A stretch of DNA of 64,000 nucleotides, from assembly GCA_963402885.1 (NCBI GenBank), contig OY727098.1, positions 4,831,001 to 4,895,000 of the forward strand, written 5' to 3'. A program made the translations under genes and the position numbers. Positions 1-45,996 of the stretch are shown piece after piece; position 1 is the first letter of the stretch, and each line of letters opens with the position of its first letter. The notes below the pieces were generated by a model. It was not told where the DNA came from. It saw only the letters and a program-made list of their open reading frames with translations, and did no database searches. This stretch comes from Antedon bifida (lineage: Eukaryota; Echinodermata; Crinoidea; Comatulida; Antedonidae).

Positions 1-2547
1 GCTCGGAGAAATTAGTCCATAAACTAATTCCATGTTTAGTGTATGTTCCGTATCCCGTCATATTTACATTACTTATGTTACTCGCTTTATTAATCGCTTA
101 ATTAAACTCGATAATTAATATGTATAAAAACGATCAAAATATCAGTATTTGTGACTATACGTGTGTCCACCACGTGTGGGCTTTGATAAGGAAATATTAA
201 GCAATTATGTAAACGCATCAACACTTTGTGAATGCGACATAATGTGATGGTGTAGGGAATGTACAAATCGGTTAACACAGTCTACTTGCTTTAACTTACC
301 GTTATAACTTGTCCATTGATTGTCTGAGGAATTTCACATATCCTAGTCTCCCATTGTACGTAACAATACCGGTAAGACAATGGCATATATGACAATATGC
401 ACTCGTTGTTTCTTTAACGTTTAACAACTTGTAGTAGGAATTTAAAAGCATGCCAACCAGGATGCATATAGTTTAACGAGAACAAAAACAGAGCGTTAAA
501 CAAAATAGAAACTATAACAACAAACTAAAACATTTAACACTTACTCTAGACCGGGTTTCTTTCCTTGCAGTCGTGTATGCCGGAATGCATGTGAGCTGTT
601 GACCCAAGGCTGCTGCGTAGTAATATTATTTTGTGGAAGCATTTCATGTTTTATTGTGAGAAATGTAAACAAACGAAGAGAACGACAACAATTATAGGTA
701 ATTTGCCCAACAATATTTATTTACAAACTGTTAACTTTTCCCAATTTTGACCAATAACATTTTTTTAAGAGAACAAATTAAGCAAAACTTGTATATTTAT
801 ACGCGTATATTATACAATAACAGTACTTTGAACACGTGCAGAATAATGAATGGTCAATCGGCTTGAGGTATTAATATAAAATGTAGTGCTTCGCGTAACA
901 TTGCGCGAAATTACAACATACGTAGAATAATGTCTTTAATCCATCAACATTGATTAAAATAGTTGATTTTTTTAAAATAAAAGAGAAATAATGCCAAGAT
1001 ATTTGTTAAACCCCACACTTTTATCCCTAGTGGGGAAAATAAAAACGCCATTGCATTGCTTCAAAATCGGTCAAGCACGTATCGTTGCGCAGTGCGTAAA
1101 CTACGCAAATTTAGCGTTTTACGCCTTTTTCTGAATTTTTCAATATAATAATATAGATATATAAAATATAACATAATACAATAGACAAATACCCTGAATA
1201 ATAATATTATTATTAATAATAATAATTTGTAAGATCTGTCAATAAAATATATTTGTCCAGCAATTATTTTTGCCTATTGACTGTTACTTAAGTTCTATCG
1301 ATCAGTATTTGTAATATGGACTGACTGACATTTACTGTCACATAGAAACAATTTCTTTCTATAATCATTGACATTTTTACAATCATAAATTATAATATGC
1401 AGATTCAACAGGTCAAACTAGTTTGTTCATAGGCTTCCCAAAATATTACCTAGCTTAACACCATATTCGTATAATGTTGTTACAGAAATAGTTGGCAAGA
1501 ATGTATTATGAGTATTCAGAAAATACCACAAAAATAATATAATAAGAGTTTAAAAAGTTGACAAAAACGAGACTAAATCCTAATTTCTATGTCTGAGAAA
1601 GAACTCTTGCTTATAAGGAAAATGCCACAAGATTGAATACAGTATTTGCAATGAAAAGTGCGTAAAATACAAGACTTGTGTAATTCGTTGGTACGGTAAT
1701 TCTACCAACCTATAAACATAGCTTATATATAATTATAAGAATTGTAAATTACTTGTTGATATATAAATCACAACATTGTATAGTTTATTTCTGTTAGCAT
1801 CAAGGCCTTGGTTTGAATCTAATACAAAGAGCGCATTAATATAATAGCAACTGTATTAAAAGGACGAGCGGAATAACAAGCTGGGTTAGCAGGCAGGGGA
1901 GCGTTTCGGAGCGGTACATTACAACCATGGCAACATCTAATCAACATCATCAATTATTGAAATATTGTGCAAATGTATGTTTTATCTTGTACAAATTTAT
2001 CCCCGCCACAATATATTTAAAACAGAAACGAAAAATGGAAATTCTCAATAATGAAAGACTATTTTCCACTAGGCGAATTTATTCGCGCAATTGAAAACGA
2101 GTGCGCATGTGTATTAATATTTTCGCCTACTTTTTGTGACGTAAACATTGTGCAACCAATCAAAACTAAGGTTTGTCCGATTCGCGCGAATATATTCACC
2201 TAGTGAAAACAGGCTTAAAACATCATTTGCACTAACAAAACGAAATAAAACTAATTTCTTACAAAACCTTGAATTTTCGTTAAACACTACTTTGAGTGGA
2301 AGTTCGTTTTTTTTAAAGTCATCTCTATTCTGTTGACTCTGTGCGTTATTATATACATCGATAACAAATTATTCAAGAATGCAGGTTTGTAAATTGCATC
2401 ATTTCGTATTGTTTAACGGTACTTTGAGAATCATAAAAGTCATAAGATTCAGACGTCATACGACGCAGACATCATAAGTTACTCTGGGAATCAAAAACCT
2501 CCATTTTAATATTAAAGTTTTTTTTTCTTTTGAAAATATGAAGAAAC
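1..2547. other. Region 3' of pitx: 3' UTR and intergenic DNA
   Basis: No coding frame is convincing here. The pitx 3' UTR should run leftward from 2547. On the minus strand a consensus AATAAA lies at 1789-1784 and a variant ATTAAA at 2510-2505, but neither can be confirmed as the used site. The stretch also holds an inverted-repeat element at 2055-2216 and an AAT-rich simple repeat near 1200-1227. The rest is AT-rich DNA without recognisable structure. Confidence 0.4.
2055..2216. mobile_element. MITE-like inverted-repeat element
   Basis: The left end reads AAGACTATTTTCCACTAGG and continues into CGAATTTATTCGCGC. The right end, reverse-complemented, reads AAGCCTGTTTTCACTAGG and continues into TGAATATATTCGCGC. 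Arms of about 35 bp match with a handful of mismatches around a core of about 90 bp with no coding capacity. The same AAGCCTGTTTTCAC end occurs at 37871, so it belongs to a dispersed family. It is probably a non-autonomous DNA transposon in or beyond the pitx 3' UTR. Confidence 0.65.
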
Positions 2548-34954
<32,407 letters not shown>

Positions 34955-35377
34955 TGGTTATAATAATGGTTGTGAACGAATAGCAAACTGACAGTAGAAA
35001 CATGCAGGCAAATCGCTTAAGAATAGTTTCTTGATCGCTCAATCAACAATATTATAATATAAAGCCAGCGTAAATGTTAATAGCCGTATAATCATAGCAG
35101 ATCCTATACTGCACTATACGGACTTGCCATATGCTTGCGTACATTAAATGAATAACTGTGTAGTAAATAAACCTCAAATAAGTTAAGGATTTCGGGGGAT
35201 ACAATTATGACATGGCTGAGTACGCAATGACAGCGAGTTAAATTAGGTGTGTAACATCTAAAAGCTACTGAACTACATAACAATTCAATACCTGACACAT
35301 TAATATATTCTCCGATCCATCTTCGACCTCTTACATTTTGTTTGTGTCAAACACAGTTTGTTTTTCTGTTGTAACAG
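34955..35377 (-). other. pitx: Upstream of pitx exon B
   Basis: This is AT-rich DNA without a recognisable TATA box or CpG-rich island. The promoter of the distal isoform, if the exon is real, should lie here or further right. Nothing more can be supported. Confidence 0.25.
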
Positions 35378-35582
35378 GTGTATTATTCAAATTATAAAGA
35401 CAAAGGCAAACACGAACAAGAACATCTGAGTAGACTCATTGAACAGAGGGGGATGGTGTACCCACATGAATTTAAAAAAATAAAACTAAACGGGAGTCAG
35501 GACGTACCTAAGAACAATGGACAGATGTGTTACTCCACCAATCTGAAGCCTCAGTACGCCCACAAATGTGCTAAAACTATAA
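35378..35582 (+). CDS. Isolated exon-like open frame
   Basis: A strong acceptor (TTTTTCTGTTGTAACAG) precedes an open frame of 68 codons that ends at a donor ATAA|GTAAGA (phase 1). The translation is lysine- and histidine-rich (KDKGKHEQEHLSRLIEQRG, then MVYPHEFKKIKLNGSQDVP, then a segment with MCYSTNLKPQYAHKCAK). It lacks the Phe/Ile/Tyr bias of chance frames here. No partner exon was found on the plus strand nearby, and I recognise no domain. It lies about 0.4 kb upstream of pitx exon B on the opposite strand. It may be one exon of a gene that runs out of reach, or a decayed copy. Confidence 0.35.
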
Positions 35583-36286
35583 GTAAGACGTTTTCTACTA
35601 TCGATTAAGAATTTTAATTCAGATATGCCTACATTACAATAAGTTAATGCAATAGTTTAAGCCGATTTATCCTTATTAAAGATAGTGCCGTATCACACAG
35701 CCAAACATACCGTAATTTTAGAATTCCTGTCCTAGTCAGTATTAGAATTATTATTAGCGTCCAGTGGAAAAAAAAATTAATATTTAATGTTAATCAACAT
35801 TTAATTTAAATAATGCAATAAGCATTATTGATACAAACAATATGGGGGACCAGTACATTTATATTAAATGTTTTAGAATTTAAATATGTAATTCCATCAA
35901 CTCTTTTCAATCGTATACAGTATGTATTCACAAAGTAATATCTACCAGTAAGTTTATATTAATACAATTACGCGCATATACAGTATGTTTATAATTATAA
36001 AAAATAAGACAAATGGTAAAAATATATGGCGTTAGAGTCTACACTCTATCAAATTAATTCGATTTTGTTCAGTGGCCTATTAAACGCGTAACACTTTTCA
36101 ACTCCTTGGATATTGGAGCCTAAAAAAAGAATCATAGAGGAATCTTTTAGTTTTAAGCAACGGCTCTGATCTGACACATTTTGTTAAAGCATTGATCGTA
36201 TCTAAACAATGCTCACAACACGTCTTGATTCTGCTTTTGAGGAGGGCTATTTTGGTGTTTCGCATCAGTGACTTTATGGAGTTGTC

Positions 36287-36632
36287 TTAAAGATGTATTG
36301 TCCCCCAAAAACATAAAAAATGAAGATTAAATAAATCAGACTTTGAATATGTTATTTTGTAGTTTTAATAAAGTTAATCACTTCCATAGAAAAAAAAACG
36401 AAAAAAATTATGTTTTCACTTGTAAAATGAATGGTTAAATTATACCAAAAATCCGTTGGCTGGCAGTCAATTTGACCATTTTTTGCTTTAAATTAGATTT
36501 TTTTCAGGTAAGTACAGTTTTTTTTCGATCCAATTTTGGTCAAAGTGGATAACTATTATGTTACATTAAAATGGAATATTCAACAAAAAATGTTTTCAGA
36601 ATTATTTTTTCAGGGGGACAATACATCTTTAA
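36287..36632. mobile_element. TTAA-flanked inverted-repeat element, copy 1
   Basis: The left end is TTAA followed by AGATGTATTGTCCCCC. The right end is GGGGGACAATACATCT followed by TTAA. The 16-bp terminal repeats are perfect and TTAA flanks both sides, as for piggyBac-type target sites. The 346-bp interior is noncoding and AT-rich. Related copies lie at 49214-49542 and, in part, near 45850-45996, sharing TTTTTCGATCCAAT and TCAAAGTG inside. Confidence 0.75.
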
Positions 36633-36639
36633 ACCATCT

Positions 36640-36902
36640 CTTCCTTGTTTAATTGCTTCCTATCTCCTGTCTTTTTTCTCCAATATGTCAAATTTATTTC
36701 ATCATTGTTTTAATTTATGTCTGTTTTGATTCTTTTTTTTCCCTTATTATATTTTGTTTATATTTATAAATTCTATTTATTTTAATTTTGTTTTTAATTG
36801 TTGTTATATGTCAGGTCACTGTCTTGGTGTGAGTGTCCCTATGATCAGCTTCGGCTGGGTAGACCACCCTTATTAAAGATATTTTTGAAATAAAATAAAT
36901 AA
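36640..36902 (+). mobile_element. LINE-like 3' tail
   Basis: AGTGTCCCTATGATCAGCTT, then CGGCTGGGTAGACCACCC and TTATTAAAGATATTTTTG, lead into an AAATAAATAAA-type terminus. The GC-richer block followed by a short A-rich tail resembles a retrotransposon 3' end. No coding part remains. Confidence 0.4.
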
Positions 36903-37869
36903 AATCAAAACGATTGATCTTGATATTTATTACATATTTCGTGGAGTTATACTTGTTTTATCTAGAAGTTCTTGTCTCATAGGTTTAAGCCTAAATGCTA
37001 TTCTAATTTGCATAATAATTTTTATTTATTTGTTATGATGTCCAGCCTTAATTTATTCTGTTTTTTGTGGCATTATTGAAATGATTCCCATAGTAAATTG
37101 TATTTTTTTGGTACAGGACATAATTTTAAACTTGAGGAAATGTCCGAATAGCATGTACAATGTCAAAGTGTGTACGTTATGTAACAGATAATTTAGGATC
37201 TGGACAATGTTACAGAATCAACTTGCGGTTATAAACAATTACAACATTTAATAGTAGGCCTAACACTTAACATGTTATAATTAATCAGTTTGATTGATGG
37301 TATATTTGTTTTCTTTTTTACTTTTGATAAGTACATCATCAACTGGATGTCAAACATAAAGGAATAATGACTTTTTTGTACATGATGAGGATGAACATGC
37401 CTTATTGCACTTAAAATAAGGTCATGACCCAGATTCAAACTAATTTAGAATCCATTTTCATTATTTTGTTTTTAGAAGACTTGAAACGCGTCAGTTCGAT
37501 GGTGCATCATATCTAAATCTATCTACTTTCCAAAGTAATTAGATCTTTATTTTTTTACAAAATTATATTTTGACGATCTTTTTTAATGTTTACACTGTGA
37601 TTGATAATGATAAATAAAATCAGATGAGCAACATTTCTTTGTTCCAAAAATGATTTCCCGGGATATCGGAAGCTATAAGGAACCACAAATAGGCCTACAT
37701 TTTTGCAATGTATTGGTATGAAGAATTATACTTTAGGCCTATTGGAAATTACTTGCGTTCATGTGTCTTTATAAAAATTGTTTATCTTAATTTATGTTCA
37801 GATATTTTTGATATGCGTAGATATTGTCTGAACTGTACTCCGCATTATGTCAATAGTTATATTCACAGT

Positions 37870-38056
37870 TAAGCCTGTTTTCACGCGAATTTACACTGTA
37901 AATATATTTGATTCTATAATAATTATATGAAAATAATATATATAATATAATAAAATAATATATATAATGTTGTATTGAATTATTATAACACTTTGTATTG
38001 CCCTTGTTTGTATTCTATATATAGGCAATGTGCAGACCCTATGGGAAAACAGCCTA
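37870..38056. mobile_element. MITE-like element (AAGCCTGTTTTCAC family)
   Basis: The left end AAGCCTGTTTTCACGCGAAT resembles the right end of the element at 2055-2216. The right end GGGAAAACAGCCTAA is an imperfect complement. The interior is mostly ATATAAT-rich simple sequence. Confidence 0.45.
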
Positions 38057-40211
38057 ATAGGTTCCCATGAGATCAATACTTAATTACAAATGCAAAATTA
38101 TTAGCAGCCATTACTACAACTGGCTGATATTTTAAAGTGATGTGGAATTTTATGTCATAAACCTGGTTCAGTAACGTACAACGAGAACAATTTACTGATG
38201 ATGAAGCCTACACAGTGCTTGTAAATCAGTCGTCGTGTGCTACTAAACAATCAATGCACTTACAAAATAATCAAACAACCAAGTAAAAGCCCTGTATTAA
38301 AGTATTCCACGCGTGCAATAGTGTGAAATTAAAGTGAATACGCAAATATAGTGCATAACGGTTAAAACGTACAGTAGGCCTATATCATGGTTATATAATA
38401 ATAATTAATTTGGAAGCTACACTTTTGAAAAAGTGGCACACTTCTTGAATGAAGGTGCGTCCAGAGTAAGTAAAATAAAAGTTAGAGAAAAAATAGGCCT
38501 AATGACTCAAATAATTTAATTCGAAAAAAAATGAATGACATTTTTACAAAAGATCAAAACAACTATACTCAATTATTACTTAATTAATTATTAACAAAAA
38601 ACCGTAACACGAAAGAACATCTTTAAAGTTCGAATAAAATGTTATTGATATCAAGTCAGTCAATGCAATACAGTAAATGCAGATTTGATAAAGCTATAGC
38701 TAAGCGCATTAAATCTAAACACGTTTAGCGATTAAACGCGTCAAAAAAGAGGGGACAAGCATCGTGTGGAGCTTTGTGTTTAGACTCTAAACACAGTTTT
38801 TTGAGTAAAGTTTTTGTTTTGCACCAATTATTGTAGGCCTATTTGTGAATTCTTGTACTTTTTATGAAATAAAATGAGTAGGCCTAGGTGTTTGTTAAAT
38901 TAAACGGTACGTTACAAAAAAATACTCGATTCAATTATTCGCCTCTGTAAAGCAATCAGTAATGTATTACATTCGTTACGGTTCAATAATAGCGTTTACA
39001 TTATTTTTTTTCTCCACAGGTTTTAGTCGATAGTGTTGAAATATATATTAGTTGTATTTTGGACTATTTGGAATCCCACAAATAAACAGCAATTATTTCA
39101 TTTACAAAGAGTATTAAAGTAGGCATAAACGATAATGCGCTTTTCTAATCCAGTATGTTAATACATAGATTGGGTACATTTACTTAACAACGCGCATAGA
39201 CTTGTCATAAAGTTACGACTGTAAAGTGATTAACTAGCGCAGGTGTATATTTGGCGAATCATTATGTAAAGTGTTAACGCAATAAGGTTGGATTACCAGC
39301 GACTGGGCTAAAATGCATTTATTGGATACTATAATTTCATTATGTGCGCACATCTAAACGACTGACTACAATTCTATAAATGAATTCCCAATAGCCACTT
39401 GATAGCTAACACAGACTATCTACAAAGTTTATCATGTTGTTGTACCTTATTTACTTTCATTTATATCTGCAGTGAAGTAGGATTATATTTTTTAATAGAT
39501 TGTGAGCGGGGGTGTGGAGTTGGGTACTGATTGTGTCACACCATTGTTTAAATTTTACAAAGCCCCCTTCCTTATTTTGAAAGCAGGAATGCAAATACTA
39601 TAATAATTTTATGTGTTTCTATATAAAACTTTTAAAAGTCACCAAGCACTTTTCATTGGCTTAGAGCCTGAAAACATCTGAAGTTTGCGTTTACGTGGAA
39701 GATTGTGATGCGTTACGAATCATTTCCGGGTGATTACAGAACTAACCAGAAAGCAGTCAGTTTTTATTATTTTCAATCACAATTCAGGAAATGTCCATTT
39801 ATGGAAAGATTTTAAAGTTTTCTTGTACTATTGCTATCTCGTTATAAATGAGCAACACTGTCGCTTTACAGACACGAAACATTAATTACAGACACGAAAT
39901 CTCTAGCGGCCTAGATTACACAACAGCACAATTTTGTAATGCGTTCATCAACAATTTAAATAATTTACACAATGTATCAGTTTTTAATTGATATAAACGA
40001 TGTGTTAAGCCGGAATTAAACATAAAAATGTATTAATTACAAGCGAACACATAGGTATAAAATTGTATATTTATTTAATTTATTAATTTACTAAAACATA
40101 TTTAGGCAGGATAACATAATTCAGAAAAGAAAGGATCACAAAATTTCTGTTTTTCAATATGGTCCTGCAATGAAACAACTATAAAAAAAATATAAAAAAA
40201 ATTAAATAGAA

Positions 40212-40252
40212 AAAATATAACAATCAGTAACATTTACTGATTGTTATATTTT
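40212..40252. repeat. Perfect 19-bp hairpin
   Basis: AAAATATAACAATCAGTAA and its exact complement are separated by CAT. No coding context. It may be the remnant of a palindromic element. Confidence 0.7.
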
Positions 40253-41241
40253 AATTAGAATTTTAATATAACGTTAATATTAATACGTGAGAAATGCTTT
40301 TTATAATTAATTTTAAGACTATTTTACAGACAAACTTTCTTGAACTTTTACAGGGATCTTATTCCAAGCTTTTGCTCCTGCAATCTTTAGCGATCCGTTC
40401 ATTAATAAGCAATTTGGCAATATTAATATTGTTAAATGCCTTAAATGAAACGATTGTGTCGATCGAGTGCGATGTTGACTATATACAATTCTTCATGAGA
40501 AGATGCACCGCTAACAAACAAAATAAATAGGCCTAATAATTTAGCCTAATCTGTAAAGAAATGTAATTATCATCACATAGGCCACTGCATTTCAAATAAC
40601 AACAGAATCAGTATTCTTTCTACGTTGTTTTGATTGATTTTGTAGACTACTCTAAAGAAAAACAAACGGTCTGCGACAAAACACGAACGGTTCGTGCTAC
40701 AGACATCCTTACAGTATTAATATCATGAGCACTATATTAGCCTACTTTATTCTCCTTCGATGCGGTTTTTTCACAGATTATTCACTCAGAAAAGGTTTCC
40801 TTTTGAGCTTTTAGATAAACCTAGTGATACATTTTCTAACCAATAATTCCTCCCAGCATATCCATATATTGATGCGTATTAGCGAGATAACCTGTTTAAG
40901 TATATACATATTTAAAATCGAAATTAAAAATATAAAAAGCACTGAATAATTTGATAATACTCATGTTTCAAAACATTGATCCATTTAAATGCTACTGAGC
41001 CAGGTTGAAGGTACGTTGCAATCATGATACAGCGATTGCATGTATCATAAGCTCTCATATTGAAAATAAAAAGGTCTTCCGTGACATAAAAATGATAAAG
41101 ATCTAAACAGCGTTCTTCTTTTATTGCTCCAAAAATATTATATTAAAAGGCCTAAATGTCAACATAAATGAGGATTAATAATTAACGAATTATTGTTATC
41201 CAAATGGCAAATTCTCCACAAGACGGTTGTATCAAACAACC

Positions 41242-41620
41242 AAAACATACATGGTGTACCGCAAACCTAACTTAAAAAAAGGAATACTGATTATATACAG
41301 GGGAAAGTTAAATTATGTAACAGTTGCAGAGCCTCTCTCAGACAATAGCATAACAACCAAAACTGTTTAAAAAAAGAAAACATACGTCATGGTGTACCGC
41401 AAACCTAACTTAAAAAAGGAATAATGATTATATACAGGGGAAAGTTAAATTATGTAACAGTTGCAGAGCTTCTCTCAGACAATAGCATAACAACCAAAAC
41501 TGTTTAAAAAAAAAAAACATACGTCATGGTGTACCGAAAACCAAACTTTAAAAAAGGCATGATTATATACAGGTTAATGTAATATTATGTAACATTTGCA
41601 AGGCCTCTCTTATACCAAGT
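41242..41620. repeat. Tandem repeat, three copies of about 137 bp
   Basis: ATGGTGTACCG starts units at 41251, 41389 and 41526. The first two units are nearly identical through ATTATATACAGGGGAAAG, AGTTGCAGAGC and AACCAAAACTGTTTAAAA. The third is diverged and cut short. No long open frame is conserved, so it is a satellite-like local amplification. Confidence 0.85.
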
Positions 41621-42414
41621 CAAATAGATAATTGCTTATAAAACAACGAATAAAAGTCGACTTTATTAAACGACCATTTTCTGTCAAATCAGTAGAATTA
41701 GGGACCGAGTTCATTTACTAAAACTATCACTTCATCATACTGTTTAATGGATTCGACACGTCGATTGCGGGAACTGTTAGCGGTTAAAATACGTTTATAA
41801 ATTTCAATACCGACTTATCGTTCGATTAAAGTTCCGCCGTTAGCTAACATGTTAGTGAAACTATATGTTATTCTAAGAGTAACGTTCGTTTTACCATCCA
41901 ATAGTTTTACATAATTATATGTTTTGCAATGTCTTTTCCCAGATTTATTTAAATGCTTGATTGCAGTATTCTAATGGTATAATCTAGGCCTATACATTGT
42001 CTGCAGTGTTATCTGAAGTTCAGACAGGTGTCTGTAATGTATGTGCAGTTTTATGTCTACATTTTGCAATTTCTTTTTTTATTTTTCTTTTAGGCCTATT
42101 TTTTTTTGTAAATAAATGTCTCAGACTGGCTTATTTTGTATAAGTAACCTTTAACAGAAGCATGGCTTTAATTAATTTCCTATGAGCTTATTTTGGAAAT
42201 TTTGGTTGGTTAAGTGTGTTATTAGATAACGCTCATAAGAGCCAACATTTTCTCATGCTATACTTAAAGCAACTATTTAAAAAAAATGTATATAATCAAT
42301 ACATTGATAAGCCACGGTATGCATTAATGCTCCTCTTCTTAATATGGTGTTCTTAAAAACGCTTCGTTGATTTTGAGAAATTATTGATTTTATTATGTTG
42401 ATACCATAAATATT

Positions 42415-42840
42415 TTATTGTTTTTCCTTAAAAAGGATGAATATCATACGCTTTGTTCCGTTTTTGTTTTTGTGCTCCTTAGCACCAACAGATTTCTTAT
42501 AATGGGAGCTTGTCTATCCGCAATAAGAATAATGATTTAATTGTTGAAAATGATCAACAAATTATAATTTTAATTAATTTGTAATACGAGTAACGTAATT
42601 ATGATAATATGTTATTATATGTATTTTTATTGTTTTTCCTAAAAAGGATGAATATCACACGCTTTGTTCCGTTTTTGTTTTTGTGCTTCTTAGCACCAAC
42701 AGATTTCTTATAATGGGAGCTTGTCTATCCGCAATAAGAATAATGATTTAATTGTTGAAAATGATCAACAAATTATAATTTTTATTAATTTGTAATACGG
42801 GTAACGTAATTATGATAATATTTTATTTTATGTATGTGTA
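42415..42840. repeat. Tandem duplication, two copies of 211 bp
   Basis: The block with AAAAAGGATGAATATCA, CGCTTTGTTCCGTTTTTG, TTAGCACCAACAGATTTC and AATGGGAGCTTGTCTATC recurs exactly 211 bp downstream with only a few substitutions, so the duplication is recent. No coding frame spans it. Confidence 0.9.
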
Positions 42841-43570
42841 TATTACAAATATTAATAAATAGAAGCTTTAATTGATGATATATCGCTGAATCAAACAAAC
42901 AAGAAAAAAATAAAACGTGTAATAAAAGTTGGGTATTTTATATTGATAAATGACATACTGTATACAATGTGATTACAAGCACCAACAGCTACGGTCTGGA
43001 TTTTCAGTTAAAACATAATAATTTACCCAAAGATACAAAAGTCATTGTCATATTACACTCATTAAAACATTCAATTTCAAAATAAAATAGTCGAAATTTA
43101 ATACGGAAAGCAATCGTAATAATATTAGTCATTTGAAATAATCATAGCAAATCCTTTTAAAAATGAAATATTGTATTCTATATACCTGGTAAAATACTTG
43201 GAAAATTTATTGATATTTTTACAAAACATTTATTCCCAAGATATATTTAAGAACATTCCCAGCTGACGACGGATTAGGCAAGGAACACGATAATGGATGT
43301 AATATAGGACAATTCTCGTTAATCAACGTTACAGCGATGTTAGATCCCGACTCACTGACAAGCAATCACTACCCAGGGAGGTGTCAACCAATGGGTAGGC
43401 TCTTTCACATACTTGTACATGCAATTCAATGTATAGAATCATTTCTCTATTGATTTAGACTCGCAGTAAATTGAAACTGATAATCACATGTTAACTTCGG
43501 TAAAGCTAAAACATCCACCAATGAAAAGTTAATATTAATTATGAAAAAAAGTAATGTAACTACAAAATGA

Positions 43571-43808
43571 TGATAATAATAATAATAATAATAATATCTT
43601 GGATTTATATAGCGCCTAATGTTGTGAAACCTCTAAGCGCTGAACATTATTACCCCAGTCATACTCCCACAATGCAGCTAGTAATCAGCGCAAAGTTGTG
43701 TCTTGATCTAACCGGGTTCCAATGAGAGAGAGAGGCAAACGTAAGTAAAGTATCTTGCCTAAGGATACAAGCAATGTGACGAGAATTGGATTCGAACCTC
43801 GATCTCAC
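43571..43808 (-). mobile_element. tRNA-derived SINE, reverse orientation, with (ATT)n tail
   Basis: Read on the minus strand the element has GAGGTTCGAATCC (an exact pol III B-box match, 43798-43788), then ATCCTTAGGCAAGATACTTT, a CTCTCTCTC tract, and TTAGGCGCTATATAAATCC before an (ATT)n tail at 43595-43571. This order (B box, GGCAAGACACTTT-like motif, GCGCTATATAAAT, ATT tail) is that of abundant tRNA-derived SINEs in marine invertebrates. The A-box end is not recognisable, so the copy is probably 5'-truncated. Confidence 0.75.
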
Positions 43809-45423
43809 AATGTTATTGTTATTATACTTGATTTAGCTAATTGCAAAAACAAAGCAAATGTACTGAATGTGTCATTTTTATATTTATAAACGTGCATGAT
43901 CTGCACCATTATGAGTTTCCACGTGGCAAGATCGGGAATCTGAAATTATAAAACCATATAGTCAATGTGTGTGAATACGACTTCGTTCACACACAACGCA
44001 ACGGAGTTAAGCTGATTCGAATCATATCTGAGTTAACCGATGTGAGTGCTCAAATAGCAGTTAGTTTTCTCTTATAACCTCCGTAATCTTCGATATAACC
44101 GCCGATAAATAACGTTTAAACGCTTTCCCATCGAATTACAACGGGTGTATATATAATGATATATAATGGTTATTATTAACAAATATTTTCCAAAACAACC
44201 TGCACATTCATTACAATTAATATTTGTTCTTTATTATTCAAATATTTTTCTAAGAAACAATCATACGCTTCTTTGTGTCTGATACCGTATAACATTATGC
44301 AAAAACGAATTCGAATTCGAGTTATTCGATAATATATACAACACACCTTATGCTCACACAATCGAATACCGAACTAGTGCTACATTTTACTACAAATATA
44401 TTGTATTATTTAAGACTTTTTATGTAGAATTTCAATTCAGTGTTTATATTAAGCCTCCGTATATATTAAGATCTAACAATAAGATAGACTTAGCTTCGCT
44501 TTAACAATTGGGCCTACTAACATTGTGTTTGTTTATGTGTTTATTAGGAAAAATACCCGAATTAATGATACAATGAATATCCCATATGTTTTTAAAAACA
44601 TATGTCTCTTGCTATAAAGTAAAAATACTACAGTAGGCCAATTGATTAAACGCTAGTGTTTATACACAATCGTAAGAGTCGTATTGTAAGGTCATAGTCA
44701 AGTCCTACTTAATAAATCCCAAAATCCCATTCGACTTCCTGCGCAGGTCAATCAACGTCAATATTTTGAAGACTAAAACAGTACGCGCAAGTCCTTACTC
44801 ATTTATCAATAATAATAATACCGTTCATATTTCGTTATTCACAAGAAAAAGAAATTTCATCAGTCAAAATGCATTGACTTCATACTTTTTATCCTAAAAT
44901 ATCAGAGACATACTTACTGCTACTCAACGAATCTTTCAACATGGCGGCAATAGTTTACTTTGTTGATATCTATAGCTTTTAATTATTTTTTTTCTAGGCT
45001 TGAAACTAATTTTTATTTAACGTACAGTTCGTACAACGTGACCTTGCATTGAAATGTTCTGTGTATAATGCGAGCACTATCACTTGATTTATGGGCATAT
45101 TTATATCGCGGACTTTAATGGAATTGATAGCAGTTACAAAATATTAAAAATGTAGCGGCTTGATAATGCAGTTCTCATTAGGATAAAGTGAATGTTAAAA
45201 TTGGATTTATACACTCGTTGATATTTCATCTGATTGCCAGATTGATATAAATTTATTATGATAAAATTATACTATCATGGTTTGTACGATACGGCAATGT
45301 TGATAAAAACAAATATTAAATTTATGTCGAAAATTAATAGATAATAATTATTAGAAAGAAAATGTGTAATAATACATTGAGCCTAAGGTAAAATACAAAT
45401 AACGTGTTCAGTATTTACAATTT

Positions 45424-45735
45424 AAAAAAACAAAACAACTTATCGTATACGCTATTTACTTGTACATCAAAATCTCTCAATTTCAAACTCCTCAATTACA
45501 ATCTTACCGTACTAAAAATGTAATGTTTTATAAAAACCACTTTGTTGAGGTAAGTTTTGATTAATATGTTCATCACATAATTTAAAAATGAAAAAAAAAC
45601 AACAATTTTATACGCCATTTACCTGTACATCAAAATCTCGCAATTACAATTTTACCGTACTACAAACGTAATGTTTTATAACAACCACTTTGTTGAGGTA
45701 AGTTTTGATTAATATGTTTATAACATATCATTATT
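45424..45735. repeat. Direct duplication of about 145 bp
   Basis: Both copies share TACATCAAAATCTC, ATTTTACCGTACTA (first copy ATCTTACCGTACTA), AATGTTTTATAA and CACTTTGTTGAGGTAAGTTT. The first copy has about 18 extra bp. The sequence is AT-rich and noncoding. Confidence 0.8.
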
Positions 45736-45849
45736 AAATATATGCCATTTTAATGTCACATAATAGTTATTCACTTTAACCACAAATTTAATCAAAAACA
45801 TTTAATTTTCCTGGAAAAACTGTAATTTAAAGCAACAATTTAGTCAAAT

Positions 45850-45996
45850 TGTCTGTCAGACAATGGAGTTTTTTTTAATGTTAAATTTAACCATTTTGTA
45901 TTTATTTAAAAGAATTCACTAATTATTTGTATTCAAAGTCTAATTTTATTCATCTTCTTAAAAAAAAAATTATTGGGGGACAATATACATCTTTAC
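45850..45996. mobile_element. Partial TTAA-type inverted-repeat element
   Basis: The right end GGGGGACAATATACATCT resembles the terminal repeat of the element at 36287-36632 and is followed by a diverged TTTA. The left end is not found, so this looks like a truncated copy. Confidence 0.45.
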
